Below, piece by piece: positions 55,737-64,000 of a stretch of DNA of 64,000 nucleotides (position 1 is its first letter; each line of letters begins with the position of its first letter). Below the pieces are notes generated by a model, which saw nothing but the letters and a program-made list of their open reading frames with translations, was not told the origin of the DNA and did not search any database. The position numbers were made by a program, and so were the translations under genes. The stretch spans positions 1,364,001-1,428,000 of the forward strand of contig NZ_QVTD01000003.1 in assembly GCF_003429105.1 (NCBI RefSeq), written 5' to 3'. Source of the DNA: Peribacillus glennii (lineage in GTDB: Bacteria > Bacillota > Bacilli > Bacillales > DSM-1321).

Positions 55737-56753
55737 TTACTGACTTTCCATACTTTGATAGTTTTTCAAAAAAGCCAGAAGCTGCTCCTGGGCTGAAAGC
55801 AGCTTATCTTGATCTTTTGAAGTTTGAAAATCGCCAAGCAATTCAGCTGCTGCAGACAACTGTTTTTCCATCTCCTCAAGAGGTTCGCTTGTTTTTACCT
55901 TTGCTATTTTACCGGCATCCTTCAATTGTTGGTCAAGCTGTTTTTGATCAACCTGTAAATCCGGACCGTACAATAGCCTGGAGGTTATTTGGGATAACGA
56001 GCTATATAACGAAGAAAATTGCTTTACATACTCTTTTTCACCTTCTTTAATTACAGGCGCAAATGATATTTCTTTCCAGAAAAAAGCAAGCTGCCCTTGC
56101 TTAAAAAAGGAGGCTAGCGCCTTACTGTCTTCCAAACTGCCCGCTGTTCCGGAAAAAATATAAAACTTCCCGTCCAGTTGAAAAACTTCCGCTGGTATCC
56201 CTTTTTGTTTAATGCTTTTCTGCATCTGTTTGGCGCTGTCTTCAGTACTGAATACACCCCCCTGTACCAAATATGCGTTCATGGGGGAAGGAATGGTTTT
56301 TTCTGTTTTTTCTGCTGGTGCTGTGGATTTTTCAGCTGGTGAAGCCGTTGTAGGAGCAGACTGTTTTTGCACGGCATTCCTATCACTTGCTGTGATTGTT
56401 TTTAATATGATGAATCCAAGGCATGTTCCAATCAGGATCGCACATAGTATGGCGATAAAAGGCATTTTGAAGACATTGCTATCTTTTCCTGCTTTGCTTT
56501 TCTTCTTTCCGCCGAACATATATATAGCTGCTTTCTTCCCTTTGTTATTGGAAGCAGCGGTGTTAATTTCCTTTACTGAATACTCATCTTCCTCTGGCAA
56601 AATCCAGTCAAAGCTTTCCTCATCTGTCTTTTCTGCTGTCGCAGCTATTTGGTTCTCCGGAAGAAGCGGCCTGTCGCTTTCCAATTCTTCGAATGACTTC
56701 TCCTGTCCATTGATCTTGATCGTGATTCCCTTCCGGTTCCCGGACTTGTCCAT
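55737..56753 (-). CDS. spoIIB: Stage II sporulation protein B
   Basis: SpoIIB aids septal-wall thinning and engulfment and localises to the sporulation septum. The 338-residue protein has a cytoplasmic N-terminus (GITIKINGQEK, the typical SpoIIB opening), one membrane segment (about 95-117) and an outer SPOR domain (about 155-225, NAYLVQGGVFSTEDSAKQMQ) that binds denuded glycan. Start at 56753 follows AGGGAGCCTGTGAG; an in-frame ATG lies 33 bases upstream. Located between the pilus operon and maf, as in related Bacillaceae. Confidence 0.88.
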   Translation of the reverse strand: MDKSGNRKGITIKINGQEKSFEELESDRPLLPENQIAATAEKTDEESFDWILPEEDEYSVKEINTAASNNKGKKAAIYMFGGKKKSKAGKDSNVFKMPFIAILCAILIGTCLGFIILKTITASDRNAVQKQSAPTTASPAEKSTAPAEKTEKTIPSPMNAYLVQGGVFSTEDSAKQMQKSIKQKGIPAEVFQLDGKFYIFSGTAGSLEDSKALASFFKQGQLAFFWKEISFAPVIKEGEKEYVKQFSSLYSSLSQITSRLLYGPDLQVDQKQLDQQLKDAGKIAKVKTSEPLEEMEKQLSAAAELLGDFQTSKDQDKLLSAQEQLLAFLKNYQSMESQ

Positions 56754-56800
56754 CTCACAGGCTCCCTTCGCCATCATTTTCCTCATCCTACCATACAGGC

Positions 56801-56833
56801 AAAAAAAAATAACAAGACTTTTGTCGTCTTGTT
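56801..56833 (-). terminator. Terminator of the type IV pilus operon
   Basis: On the minus strand AACAAGAC and GTCTTGTT pair around GACAAAA and are followed by ATTTTTTTTTG. It lies between pilO and spoIIB. Confidence 0.8.
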
Positions 56834-57028
56834 ACCAATAGGTTTCGCCAAATTTCTTAGTGGATTTTCACCTTTCTCTCATTACAATACTCGCTGGTTG
56901 ACGAGCCTGGCCATGCGAAAACAGAAGCCCAGGCCGGACCTGCAAAATTGGGGTCACACAGGCCAAGGCATAAAGTAGAGGCGCATTTTAGACATTCTGC
57001 TGCATGCATCCCCTGTTCTGGGTGCTAG
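56834..57028. other. Gap after pilO, possible remnant
   Basis: About 195 bp after pilO. On the minus strand a phase with one stop reads MTSTQNRGCMQQNV, stop, then NAPLLYALACVTPILQVRPG. It could be the eroded start of a minor pilin-like gene (RG followed by a hydrophobic run) but the match is weak. No intact gene. Confidence 0.25.
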
Positions 57029-57859
57029 TCATCTTTCTGTGTTCAATTCCGGGTCATCGCTAAATGGATACCGTTTTTTGGCCGGTTCCGGTGCATCCAT
57101 CGTTGGAAGCTGATTTTGAAGATCCGTTAGTCCAGGTGCATAGAAGGCAGATACAGTGATCTTGCAAGTTAAAGGTAAGGCAGGTGTTAATGCCATTGTT
57201 ACTTCTTGTGTTCCGGCAAATGAAATCGAATCCACTGTAATGATTCTTGGCATGGCTTCCAGCGAATTGATGAATTCCTCCAGTTCAAAGTAAGAAGGAG
57301 ACTCGACTTCCATGTTGACCGTAATCTTTTGGACACCTGCCGGCAGCTGGGTGGTTTCCTGTCCCTGATTTTGTGCAGCACCTTGTTCGGCGGGCTGGCT
57401 TTGAAATGGAGTAACATCAGCTGCTTCATCATTTTGACCGGTATTTGCGGCAGTTTGGGATTTCCCAGGATTTATGTGCGAATCGGAAGCGGAAGTGCCA
57501 GCAGTCTCTTCGGATGATTGTTCGGCACCGCCTTCTGAAAACGTCATGCTGGCAATAAAACTATCAGAAACAGTCTCTGCTTTTTCTAAATCTAGCAGCA
57601 ATTGCTCAGTCAAAGGCTTCACAGGCAGCTGCTTTTGAAGTTCATCGGTGGTTTCGAACGTCTCATCATTTGTGTTGGACACCTTTGAATCCAAAAGTTC
57701 CAGCAATTTTTGTTCAGAGTTCAATTCGTTTTGTTTGATCCGCGTCTCGGCTTTCAGAGGATAGAGTATCCAAAAATATATTCCTGTGAAGAGAAGAGCT
57801 GCGATAAGGATGGCAGCTGCCAATAGAAAGGTTTGTTTTTTACTCTGTACGAAATTCAT
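57029..57859 (-). CDS. pilO: Type IV pilus assembly protein PilO-like
   Basis: PilO with PilN forms the inner-membrane alignment platform of the pilus machine. The 276-residue protein has one membrane segment (about 12-34), a coiled coil, a low-complexity Gln/Ala/Ser-rich linker (about 110-165) and a C-terminal ferredoxin-like domain (VNMEVESPSYFELEEFINSL, MPRIITVDSISF). Its start overlaps pilN by 4 bp. Gram-positive PilO proteins vary strongly, so assignment rests on order and fold pattern. Confidence 0.82.
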   Translation of the reverse strand: MNFVQSKKQTFLLAAAILIAALLFTGIYFWILYPLKAETRIKQNELNSEQKLLELLDSKVSNTNDETFETTDELQKQLPVKPLTEQLLLDLEKAETVSDSFIASMTFSEGGAEQSSEETAGTSASDSHINPGKSQTAANTGQNDEAADVTPFQSQPAEQGAAQNQGQETTQLPAGVQKITVNMEVESPSYFELEEFINSLEAMPRIITVDSISFAGTQEVTMALTPALPLTCKITVSAFYAPGLTDLQNQLPTMDAPEPAKKRYPFSDDPELNTER

Positions 57860-58542
57860 TCCGGCTTCACTCCTTCAGCAGGAGTTTTATCTTCCTCTGT
57901 TTTTTTCAGTTCAGCTGTGTTTAACTTTATTTCATAGCCCCCAACATACCGTGGTATAAAAGGGGCATTCCCTAATTGAATTTCTTGTTCGCCATCTACG
58001 GTTTCTGCCTGCCCTGGCCCCTCTTCTCCGACAGCCGCTGGTGCATTTTCTGGCACGTCCCCAACACTTTCTGCGGTCAAGTTCAGCAGCTTTGCCTCCA
58101 TGACCCATTTTGATTCCGTCAACTCTTTCAAGAAATAAGAGGACTCCCGCGATGTATCAAATTGGACCATTAATTTGAGCGAACCAGTTTCACTGTATTC
58201 AAAATTTTGGATGAATCCTCGGTCAGGCAGCAAAGAGATGATGTGGCGAAGCACTTTAACCGTTTCAATCGGATATTTCTTTGTCCAATTCACCATTTTT
58301 TCTAGCTCGGCTGCACTGTTGGAGTTTTCAACTACTGCAATTTTTTGTTGTTCTGCGGCAGCAAGCTCTTTCGTTTTTTCGATTTGCGTTTGTAGGAAAT
58401 CCAGCTTCTCGCTTTCTGCTTTATATTGATAATAAAAAAATACGCCTGAAACAACTGAGAGCAAAAGAAAAAGAATGGTGATGAATAGTAGACTATATTT
58501 TTTCGGTTCCTTTTTTGGAAGCAGGTTAATTTCAGCTAACAC
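57856..58542 (-). CDS. pilN: Type IV pilus assembly protein PilN-like
   Basis: The N-terminus MLAEINLLPKKEPKKY carries the INLLP motif that PilN uses to bind PilM, followed by a membrane segment (about 17-37), a coiled coil and a ferredoxin-like domain (RGFIQNFEYSETGSLKLMVQ, SSYFLKELTESKWV). Length 228. It abuts pilM (stop next to start) and overlaps pilO. Confidence 0.88.
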   Translation of the reverse strand: MLAEINLLPKKEPKKYSLLFITILFLLLSVVSGVFFYYQYKAESEKLDFLQTQIEKTKELAAAEQQKIAVVENSNSAAELEKMVNWTKKYPIETVKVLRHIISLLPDRGFIQNFEYSETGSLKLMVQFDTSRESSYFLKELTESKWVMEAKLLNLTAESVGDVPENAPAAVGEEGPGQAETVDGEQEIQLGNAPFIPRYVGGYEIKLNTAELKKTEEDKTPAEGVKPE

Positions 58543-59541
58543 CTATTTCCCTCCTTTAAGAGCAAGGCCGGCAGGAAGATAATAGCTGCTTGCAAGTGCT
58601 TCGCCTTTAATTGTTTGGATATATCTTTTTTCGAGGCTGTGAACAGGGATGCTGAAACGTTTTTTCATCTCCAGGATGAAATCGTCCAAAAACGGATGAT
58701 CACCGCTTATCAGGATTTTCGTGACGGATTCCTGTTCCTGGTTCAGTGAATATTTATAAAAATCCAATACTCTCTCAATCTCTGTATAGGTATGCCCGAG
58801 CATCTGCATATATTGTTCCTTATCGCCTGTATATAGTAAATAGCCATCATTATTGTTTCTGAGTGATGCCTTTTCCCACTGGTCTTCCCCGTCCGGAATG
58901 GGAATATGCCTCATGAAGATTGGCTTATCTTCTACGAAAATGCTGGCATTCACCGCTTGGAGGTCAAATTGTACAAGCATCACATGCTCATTCACCAATG
59001 AAGGGTCACTCAGATGATAGAGCCGGTAGAGCGAAAGCGGCGATATATCGGCGGCGATTGGAGAAAGACGGCAGGCTTGAAGCAAAGAACTATAGTCGGA
59101 AACTATTTCCTCAGGTGCCGCAAATAATAACAGCTCCCTCTTAACCTGATTTTGCCCGAGGATCACTGTATCAAAAACCGGATCTTCGAAAGGCAAATGA
59201 ATGGTGGAGCCGAGTTCCAAGTAGAGATATCCTTCTATTTCATCATTTTTAACATCCTTAGGAATCATGATCTTCCGGATTACAATACAGGGATCCGGAA
59301 CCAAAAAACGGACCTGCCGCTTGGAAATCTTCCATTCATCGATACATTGTTCGACAATATCCTGCAATGCGTCAAAATCGATAATCTTTCCGTCTTTGAT
59401 GATTCCGGCGGGCAGATAGTATTCACCGCATGTTTGTATCACTGGGGGATTATACTGTTTCAACTCCGTGTACCGAATGACATGGTCTTTAAACACAATA
59501 TTGGCAATTCGTTTTTTTCCTGTTAAAAATGATAGATCCAT
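58543..59541 (-). CDS. pilM: Type IV pilus assembly protein PilM
   Basis: PilM is the actin-like cytoplasmic ATP-binding protein that couples PilN to the pilus motor side. The 332-residue protein has an FtsA/PilM fold; VRFLVPDPCIVIRKIMIPKD and LGSTIHLPFEDPVFD are typical. Start ATG follows AAGAGGGGCCTTGT, 24 bp after the prepilin peptidase gene. Confidence 0.88.
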   Translation of the reverse strand: MDLSFLTGKKRIANIVFKDHVIRYTELKQYNPPVIQTCGEYYLPAGIIKDGKIIDFDALQDIVEQCIDEWKISKRQVRFLVPDPCIVIRKIMIPKDVKNDEIEGYLYLELGSTIHLPFEDPVFDTVILGQNQVKRELLLFAAPEEIVSDYSSLLQACRLSPIAADISPLSLYRLYHLSDPSLVNEHVMLVQFDLQAVNASIFVEDKPIFMRHIPIPDGEDQWEKASLRNNNDGYLLYTGDKEQYMQMLGHTYTEIERVLDFYKYSLNQEQESVTKILISGDHPFLDDFILEMKKRFSIPVHSLEKRYIQTIKGEALASSYYLPAGLALKGGK

Positions 59542-59565
59542 ACAAGGCCCCTCTTACTTTCTTAA

Positions 59566-60321
59566 TCATGATGCTGCGAAAAATTGAAAATACCAGTTTA
59601 GGATACTGTCTCCAAAGAAATAAGCAGCCAATGTACCGACGACAATGAATGGCCCGAACGGAATCGGGTGTTTCCGCTTAATAAAGCCTGAAAGAATCCC
59701 GATTACACCATAAAAAGCCCCAAGAAAGGTCGCTGCCATAAATGAAAGCAATACCAATTTGGTCCCTAACACAAACCCCAGCAGTGCGAAAAGTTTGATA
59801 TCGCCGCCGCCCATACCTCCCTTACTGATCACGGCAATCAGGAGCAAGAGGCCAAACCCTACAGCCGCACCGAGCAATGAATCCCACCAAGGGTCCAGCG
59901 GGAGAAAGATTCGCATAAACAAAAAAACAACCGCAAAGAAAAGCAGTATTTTATCCGGAATAAGCATATAGGCAATGTCCGTTACAAAAATAATCATCAA
60001 TAAGCAAATCAATGTCCAGGCCACAATCAGCTCCGCGCTCCAGCCCAGGAAATAAGGCGCTGCTGCGAAAAGCATACCGGTCATTAGCTCCACGATCGGG
60101 TAAAGCTGGGAAATGCGGGCTTTGCAGCCGCGGCATTTCCCTCCCTGAATTATGTAGGATAAAACAGGTATCAATTCAAATGCTGAAAGCGTCCGTCCGC
60201 ATGACGGGCAGGCAGAACGCCGGGTTGTGAATGACTGCTTCTTCGGGACGCTAAGGCCTACTACGTTGAAGAAGGAGCCGAGGATTAGGCCTATTAACAA
60301 ACTCAACAAATAGGATATCAT
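59566..60321 (-). CDS. pilD: Prepilin peptidase (PilD/ComC family)
   Basis: This membrane aspartic protease removes the leader of prepilins and methylates the new N-terminus. The 251-residue protein has about eight membrane segments, an N-terminal cytoplasmic domain with two CxxC pairs (CPSCGRT and CRGCKAR), and the two catalytic aspartates in FVTDIAYMLIPD and GMGGGDIKLFALLG. Start ATG is 14 bp after the prepilin gene. Confidence 0.94.
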   Translation of the reverse strand: MISYLLSLLIGLILGSFFNVVGLSVPKKQSFTTRRSACPSCGRTLSAFELIPVLSYIIQGGKCRGCKARISQLYPIVELMTGMLFAAAPYFLGWSAELIVAWTLICLLMIIFVTDIAYMLIPDKILLFFAVVFLFMRIFLPLDPWWDSLLGAAVGFGLLLLIAVISKGGMGGGDIKLFALLGFVLGTKLVLLSFMAATFLGAFYGVIGILSGFIKRKHPIPFGPFIVVGTLAAYFFGDSILNWYFQFFAAS

Positions 60322-60335
60322 TTATTTAATCCCTC

Positions 60336-60833
60336 TTAATCTCCATTACCTGTCACTGTATCTGATTCGCCACCGCCAGCTGGTGGAGTAGGAGCTGCAG
60401 CGTCTACCTCAACTTCATCACGAGTTAGATCACTCGCATTTTCATTGTCAATATAGACTGCTTGGTTAGCTTTTTTAAGTGTGACATTGTAAAAAGTTTT
60501 TGCTCCCTCTTTATTCACCGCAACTACAGATTCAGTAGGATGATAACTATTTGGTTTATTACTAGGATCTTTAATCGAATCAAGAAAGCCACCATCTTGT
60601 AATTGTGTTAGCGTAATAGATGTTGCAGTGGGATTCTCAGAAGTATACAATCTTGCAGCATTCGCCATTTGCTGTGCGTTAGCAATATGTGCATCCTTCT
60701 TTGAGTTCTCCATCAACTTCCCAATACTCGGTATCGCAATCGCCGCAATAATCCCCAATATAACAACAACAGCCAATAGCTCGATCAGTGTCAGACCGCG
60801 TTCATTTTTTAAATGTTTTTTGACAAAATTCAT
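60336..60833 (-). CDS. pilA: Type IV prepilin (major pilin candidate)
   Basis: A 165-residue prepilin. The class III leader MNFVKKHLKNERG ends at G13, and the mature chain starts LTLIELLAVVVILGIIAAIA with the conserved E at position +5; leucine at +1 is less common than phenylalanine. The C-terminal part is acidic and ends in a Pro/Gly-rich tail (APTPPAGGGESD). The start ATG follows ACAGGAGGAAAGTCT, and a separate promoter precedes the gene, fitting a strongly expressed major subunit. Confidence 0.93.
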   Translation of the reverse strand: MNFVKKHLKNERGLTLIELLAVVVILGIIAAIAIPSIGKLMENSKKDAHIANAQQMANAARLYTSENPTATSITLTQLQDGGFLDSIKDPSNKPNSYHPTESVVAVNKEGAKTFYNVTLKKANQAVYIDNENASDLTRDEVEVDAAAPTPPAGGGESDTVTGNGD

Positions 60834-60888
60834 AGACTTTCCTCCTGTTTTGATAAATATTACTAAATTACTACATTTTTAATATAAT

Positions 60889-60917
60889 ACTATATTCTTC
60901 TATAAATATATAATCAA
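60889..60917 (-). promoter_or_regulatory. Promoter of the prepilin gene
   Basis: On the minus strand TTGATT (60917-60912), 17 bp and TATAGT (60894-60889) in very AT-rich DNA between pilC and the prepilin gene. Confidence 0.55.
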
Positions 60918-60938
60918 ATTTTAACAGATTGTGGCAGT

Positions 60939-62150
60939 TTATTGGTTGTCTACCTGGTTAAAGATTTCGAACATCGGGACGATGATCGAGATGACGATGG
61001 TGCCGACAAGGCCTGCCAGAACTACGATCATTAAAGGTTCTATCAGTGATTTTAACCGGTCTGAGCTATTTTCGACTTCCCTTTCGTAGAAATCGGCCAC
61101 TTTTCCAAGCATTGTATCCAATGAACCAGTTTCCTCCCCGATTGATATCATTTGAGTGACAAGGGGAGGAAAGGCCCAGTGCTTTTTCATTGGCCCGGTG
61201 ATCGACTGCCCTTTCTCAAGCGAATTGCGTGAAGCCCGGATGACGCGTCCAATCACTTCATTTTCAACGACTTCTTCGACGATCGTCATTGCCTGGAGGA
61301 TTGGCACCGAGCTTGAAAACAGCGAACTTAATGTCCTCGTCATGCGGGCGAGGACCGCTTTTTGCATCATATTGCCGAAAATAGGGATTTTTAGAAGAAC
61401 CAGATCATAGTAATATTTTGATTTCTTATTTTTTTTTACCGCCATAATGCCTAGTATAGATAGGATAAAAAACAGGAGGATTACATACCAGGCTTTCTGC
61501 ATGAAAGTGCTTGCATGAAGCACGAATTGAGTGATTGCCGGCAGCTCTCCGCCAAAGTCGGCGAACATATCCACGAATGTAGGCACCACCGACACAAGGA
61601 GAAAAATTACTACGCCGATGGCCACGATTCCTACTGTGGCCGGATAAGCCATTGCGGAAGTAATTTTCTGGCGCGTAGCATGCTGTTTCTCGTAATGGTC
61701 CGCCAGCCTCTCCAGCGTATCGTCCATGTTTCCCCCGGCTTCCCCCGCTTTCACCATATTTATCAACATCGGCGAGAAGATTTTCTTATGTTTCGAAGCG
61801 GCTTGGGACAGCGGATTTCCTTCGCGCAATTGCTGTTCGATATCCTGAAGCGCTTTTCGCAAATATTTGCTTTCTGTTTGCTGCGACAAAATATTGGTGG
61901 AATCCACTACGGAAACCCCGGCCTTTAGCAGTGTGGAAAACTGCCGTAAATAAATGACAAGATGCTGCAGCTTTACCGGGTTGCCGATCGTAATTTCTTT
62001 CGTAAACAGGGATTCGGGGACTTCGTTTAATTCGATAACGCGAATGCCTTCTTCCCGCAGGGCCTGCACTGCTTCCCTTCGGTTTGCCGCGATGACTGAT
62101 CCTGTTTTTTTGCCGCGCTTATCCCTTCCTGTATATGAGAATTTAGCCAT
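60939..62150 (-). CDS. pilC: Type IV pilus inner-membrane platform protein PilC
   Basis: PilC (GspF family) is the membrane platform on which the PilB and PilT motors act. The 403-residue protein has two GspF domains of about 120 residues, each followed by membrane segments; LVIYLRQFSTLLKAGVSVVD, GNPLSQAASKH, MVKAGEAGGNMDDTLERLA and ISIGEETGSLDTMLGKVADF are family hallmarks. Its start overlaps the pilT end by 8 bp. Confidence 0.95.
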   Translation of the reverse strand: MAKFSYTGRDKRGKKTGSVIAANRREAVQALREEGIRVIELNEVPESLFTKEITIGNPVKLQHLVIYLRQFSTLLKAGVSVVDSTNILSQQTESKYLRKALQDIEQQLREGNPLSQAASKHKKIFSPMLINMVKAGEAGGNMDDTLERLADHYEKQHATRQKITSAMAYPATVGIVAIGVVIFLLVSVVPTFVDMFADFGGELPAITQFVLHASTFMQKAWYVILLFFILSILGIMAVKKNKKSKYYYDLVLLKIPIFGNMMQKAVLARMTRTLSSLFSSSVPILQAMTIVEEVVENEVIGRVIRASRNSLEKGQSITGPMKKHWAFPPLVTQMISIGEETGSLDTMLGKVADFYEREVENSSDRLKSLIEPLMIVVLAGLVGTIVISIIVPMFEIFNQVDNQ

Positions 62151-63192
62151 TTACTTCCACCTTATCCTGTAAATACGAAAATGCCGCTTCCTTCGAAATT
62201 CTCCCTGAATTCACCAATTCCTTGATGCTACTGTCAAATGTATGCATACCCTGGGCCCTTGACGTCTGCATGACATTAATAATTTGATGGATTTTTTCAT
62301 TCCGGATCAAATTCGCGATCGCGGCATTATTGATCAGGATTTCTGTGGCGGCCCTTCTCCCTTTTTTATCATTGGTCGTAAACAGCCGCTGGGAAATAAT
62401 CGACACCAGTACTGAGGCCAGCTGGATGCGTACCTGCGGCTGCTGGGCAGGAGGGAACACATCGATGATCCGGTCAATCGTCGAAGGGGCGCTTGAAGTA
62501 TGCAAAGTTCCCAAAACAAGATGCCCGGTTTCAGCGGCTGTAATCGCGGTATGGATCGTTTCAAGGTCCCGCATTTCCCCTACCAGGATGATATCGGGAT
62601 CCTGCCTTAGCGCCGCCCGGAGTCCATTCGCAAAATTATTCGTATCAAATCCGACTTCACGCTGGTCGATGATGCTGTTTTTGTGCTTATGTAAATATTC
62701 GATTGGATCTTCCAATGTGATGATATGCTTACGCATCGTGTGATTCATGTATTGGATCATGGAAGCGAGTGTCGTCGATTTCCCGCTTCCCGTAGGGCCT
62801 GTCACCAATACAAGACCCTGGGGTTTTTCGGCGATTTTTTTCAGGACCTCCGGCAATTCCAATTCTTCCAGTGACGGGATTCTCGTTGGCACAATCCTTA
62901 TTGCCATTGCCACACAGGAACGCTGATAATAGGTATTCACCCGAAATCTCGATACGCCCGGGATCCCGTAGGAAAAATCGAGCTCTCCTTTTTCCTTGAA
63001 GGTTTCCCACATCGCCTCGGGAATTATGGCCTTTGCCATTCCTTCCGTATCTTCTGGCCTTAAACTGTCTTTCCCATATTTCTTCAGTTCGCCATTTAAC
63101 CTCATGATGGGCGGGACACCAACTGTGATATGTATATCAGAAGCCTTCAATTCAAACCCTGCACGCAATAGATGGTCAATTTTCGTTTTCAA
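62143..63192 (-). CDS. pilT: Type IV pilus retraction ATPase PilT
   Basis: PilT powers pilus retraction, and so twitching motility or DNA pulling. The 349-residue protein has a PAS-like N-terminal domain, Walker [14 protein letters not shown], the Asp box EDPIEYLHKHK, Walker B ILVGEMRDLETI, the His box GTLHTSSAPSTIDRI and the PilT-type C-terminal AIANLIRNEKIHQI. These distinguish it from the extension ATPase next door. Start ATG lies 12 bp after pilB. Confidence 0.95.
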   Translation of the reverse strand: MKTKIDHLLRAGFELKASDIHITVGVPPIMRLNGELKKYGKDSLRPEDTEGMAKAIIPEAMWETFKEKGELDFSYGIPGVSRFRVNTYYQRSCVAMAIRIVPTRIPSLEELELPEVLKKIAEKPQGLVLVTGPTGSGKSTTLASMIQYMNHTMRKHIITLEDPIEYLHKHKNSIIDQREVGFDTNNFANGLRAALRQDPDIILVGEMRDLETIHTAITAAETGHLVLGTLHTSSAPSTIDRIIDVFPPAQQPQVRIQLASVLVSIISQRLFTTNDKKGRRAATEILINNAAIANLIRNEKIHQIINVMQTSRAQGMHTFDSSIKELVNSGRISKEAAFSYLQDKVEVNG

Positions 63193-63204
63193 TGAAATGC
63201 ACCT

Positions 63205-64000
63205 CTATTCAAGTATCGCTACGCGAAGTATTTCTTCGGTAGTGGTCACGCCTTGCTTCACCTTAAGCAATCCATCATCTATCAAAAAAATCGTCTTATG
63301 CTTGATCGAAAGTTCACGCAGCTTTGTGAAGGACTCTCCGTTCATGATGATCCTCCTCATTTCGTCATTGATGACAAGAACTTCATGAAGGGCTATCCGG
63401 CCTTTATAGCCGGTCATGTTACAGGAGGAACACCCCGCACCTCGTGTGATACTCTCAATCTTTAATCCCCTTTTTGCAAATATCTCGATTTCCCTTCTGG
63501 TCGGCTCCTGCTTTCTGGCACAGTCACGGCAAACCTTGCGTACCAGCCGCTGTGCAACGATTCCGCTTAACGCGGAGGCAACCAGGAAGGGCTCTACTCC
63601 CATATCTGCCAATCTTGTGATCGTCCCAAGTGAATCATTTGTATGGATCGTGCTGAGCACGAGATGCCCTGTCAACGAAGCGCGGATGGCGACTTCCACC
63701 GTTTCTTTATCCCGGATTTCCCCAACCATGATGATATTCGGATCCTGTCGTAGAATGGAACGCAAACCTGCTGCAAAAGTCATGCCAACATTCGGGTTGA
63801 CCTGGATTTGGTTGATGCCTTCAAGCTGATACTCTACCGGATCCTCTATTGTCAAGATGTTTACATCTTCACTATTCAGGCGGTTCAGGGCCGCATAGAG
63901 GGTAGACGATTTCCCCGAACCCGTGGGCCCGGTGATCAGCACGATTCCGTTAGGCTGCTCTATCATGTTTACAAAGCGCTGATGGTTCAGCCTGTTGAAT
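63205..64000 (-). CDS. pilB: Type IV pilus extension ATPase PilB (partial)
   Basis: The frame runs off the window end, so only the C-terminal half of the motor is visible. Present are Walker [15 protein letters not shown], Asp box [17 protein letters not shown], Walker [14 protein letters not shown], His box [19 protein letters not shown] and the zinc-binding tetracysteine VCRDCARK...[13 protein letters not shown], all typical of PilB/GspE. The codons at 63967-64000 continue the frame ([11 protein letters not shown]). The N-terminal domain, which in some PilB proteins (MshEN) binds c-di-GMP, lies outside the window. Confidence 0.93.
   Translation of the reverse strand, partial: FNRLNHQRFVNMIEQPNGIVLITGPTGSGKSSTLYAALNRLNSEDVNILTIEDPVEYQLEGINQIQVNPNVGMTFAAGLRSILRQDPNIIMVGEIRDKETVEVAIRASLTGHLVLSTIHTNDSLGTITRLADMGVEPFLVASALSGIVAQRLVRKVCRDCARKQEPTRREIEIFAKRGLKIESITRGAGCSSCNMTGYKGRIALHEVLVINDEMRRIIMNGESFTKLRELSIKHKTIFLIDDGLLKVKQGVTTTEEILRVAILE

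Overview
The window is about 64 kb of chromosome from a spore-forming Bacillaceae bacterium. Genus-level placement cannot be made from the sequence alone. The evidence is the dense set of sporulation genes (spoVB, bofC, safA, spo0B, spoIVFA/FB, spoIIB), a T-box upstream of hisS-aspS, 6S RNA beside aspS, Shine-Dalgarno sites of the GGAGG type with frequent TTG/GTG starts, and a gene order that closely follows the Bacillus subtilis aspS-to-maf region. Almost all genes lie on the minus strand.

Layout. 0.2-12.4 kb: 6S RNA, aspS, hisS with T-box leader, a YrzK-like small protein, an SH3/amidase wall hydrolase (plus strand), dtd, relA, apt (carrying an in-frame stop), recJ, lapA. 12.6-24 kb: secDF, comN, spoVB (plus strand), yrbG, yrzE (plus strand), yajC, tgt, queA, a DUF2905 gene, ruvB, ruvA, bofC and small poorly known genes. 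24-29.3 kb: a CotS/YutH-like coat kinase, a very repeat-rich safA, then a collapsed NAD-biosynthesis locus in which a nadA tail meets a nifS tail, followed by a doubly frameshifted niaR regulator and copies of a dispersed GC-rich repeat. 29.3-37.5 kb: pheA, pheB, obgE, spo0B, rpmA, prp, rplU with L21 leader, rng (RNase E/G), spoIVFB, spoIVFA.

37.5-49.8 kb is the accessory part. In B. subtilis minD is followed directly by spoIVFA; here about 12 kb separates them. It holds a tightly coupled six-gene operon: an Hpt-REC-GGDEF-REC protein, a HEAT-repeat membrane protein, a processive family-2 glycosyltransferase, a 1082-residue membrane-anchored clan-A-like glycosidase, a stand-alone receiver, and a hybrid histidine kinase. 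Together these look like a complete phosphorelay plus c-di-GMP module controlling synthesis of an extracellular polysaccharide, and this is the best candidate for an undescribed system in the window. At its upstream edge lies the decayed 5' end of a gene resembling thiazole-bacteriocin maturation proteins.

49.8-64 kb: minD, minC, mreD, mreC, mreB, radC, maf, spoIIB, then a type IV pilus operon (pilB, pilT, pilC, prepilin, prepilin peptidase, pilM, pilN, pilO), which B. subtilis lacks. A c-di-GMP/polysaccharide operon and type IV pili close together suggest a strain that lives on surfaces.

Several loci are decayed (apt, nadA, nifS, niaR, the bacteriocin gene, possibly a small lipoprotein). 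Some of these single-base lesions could be sequencing errors; the nadA-nifS fusion could not be.
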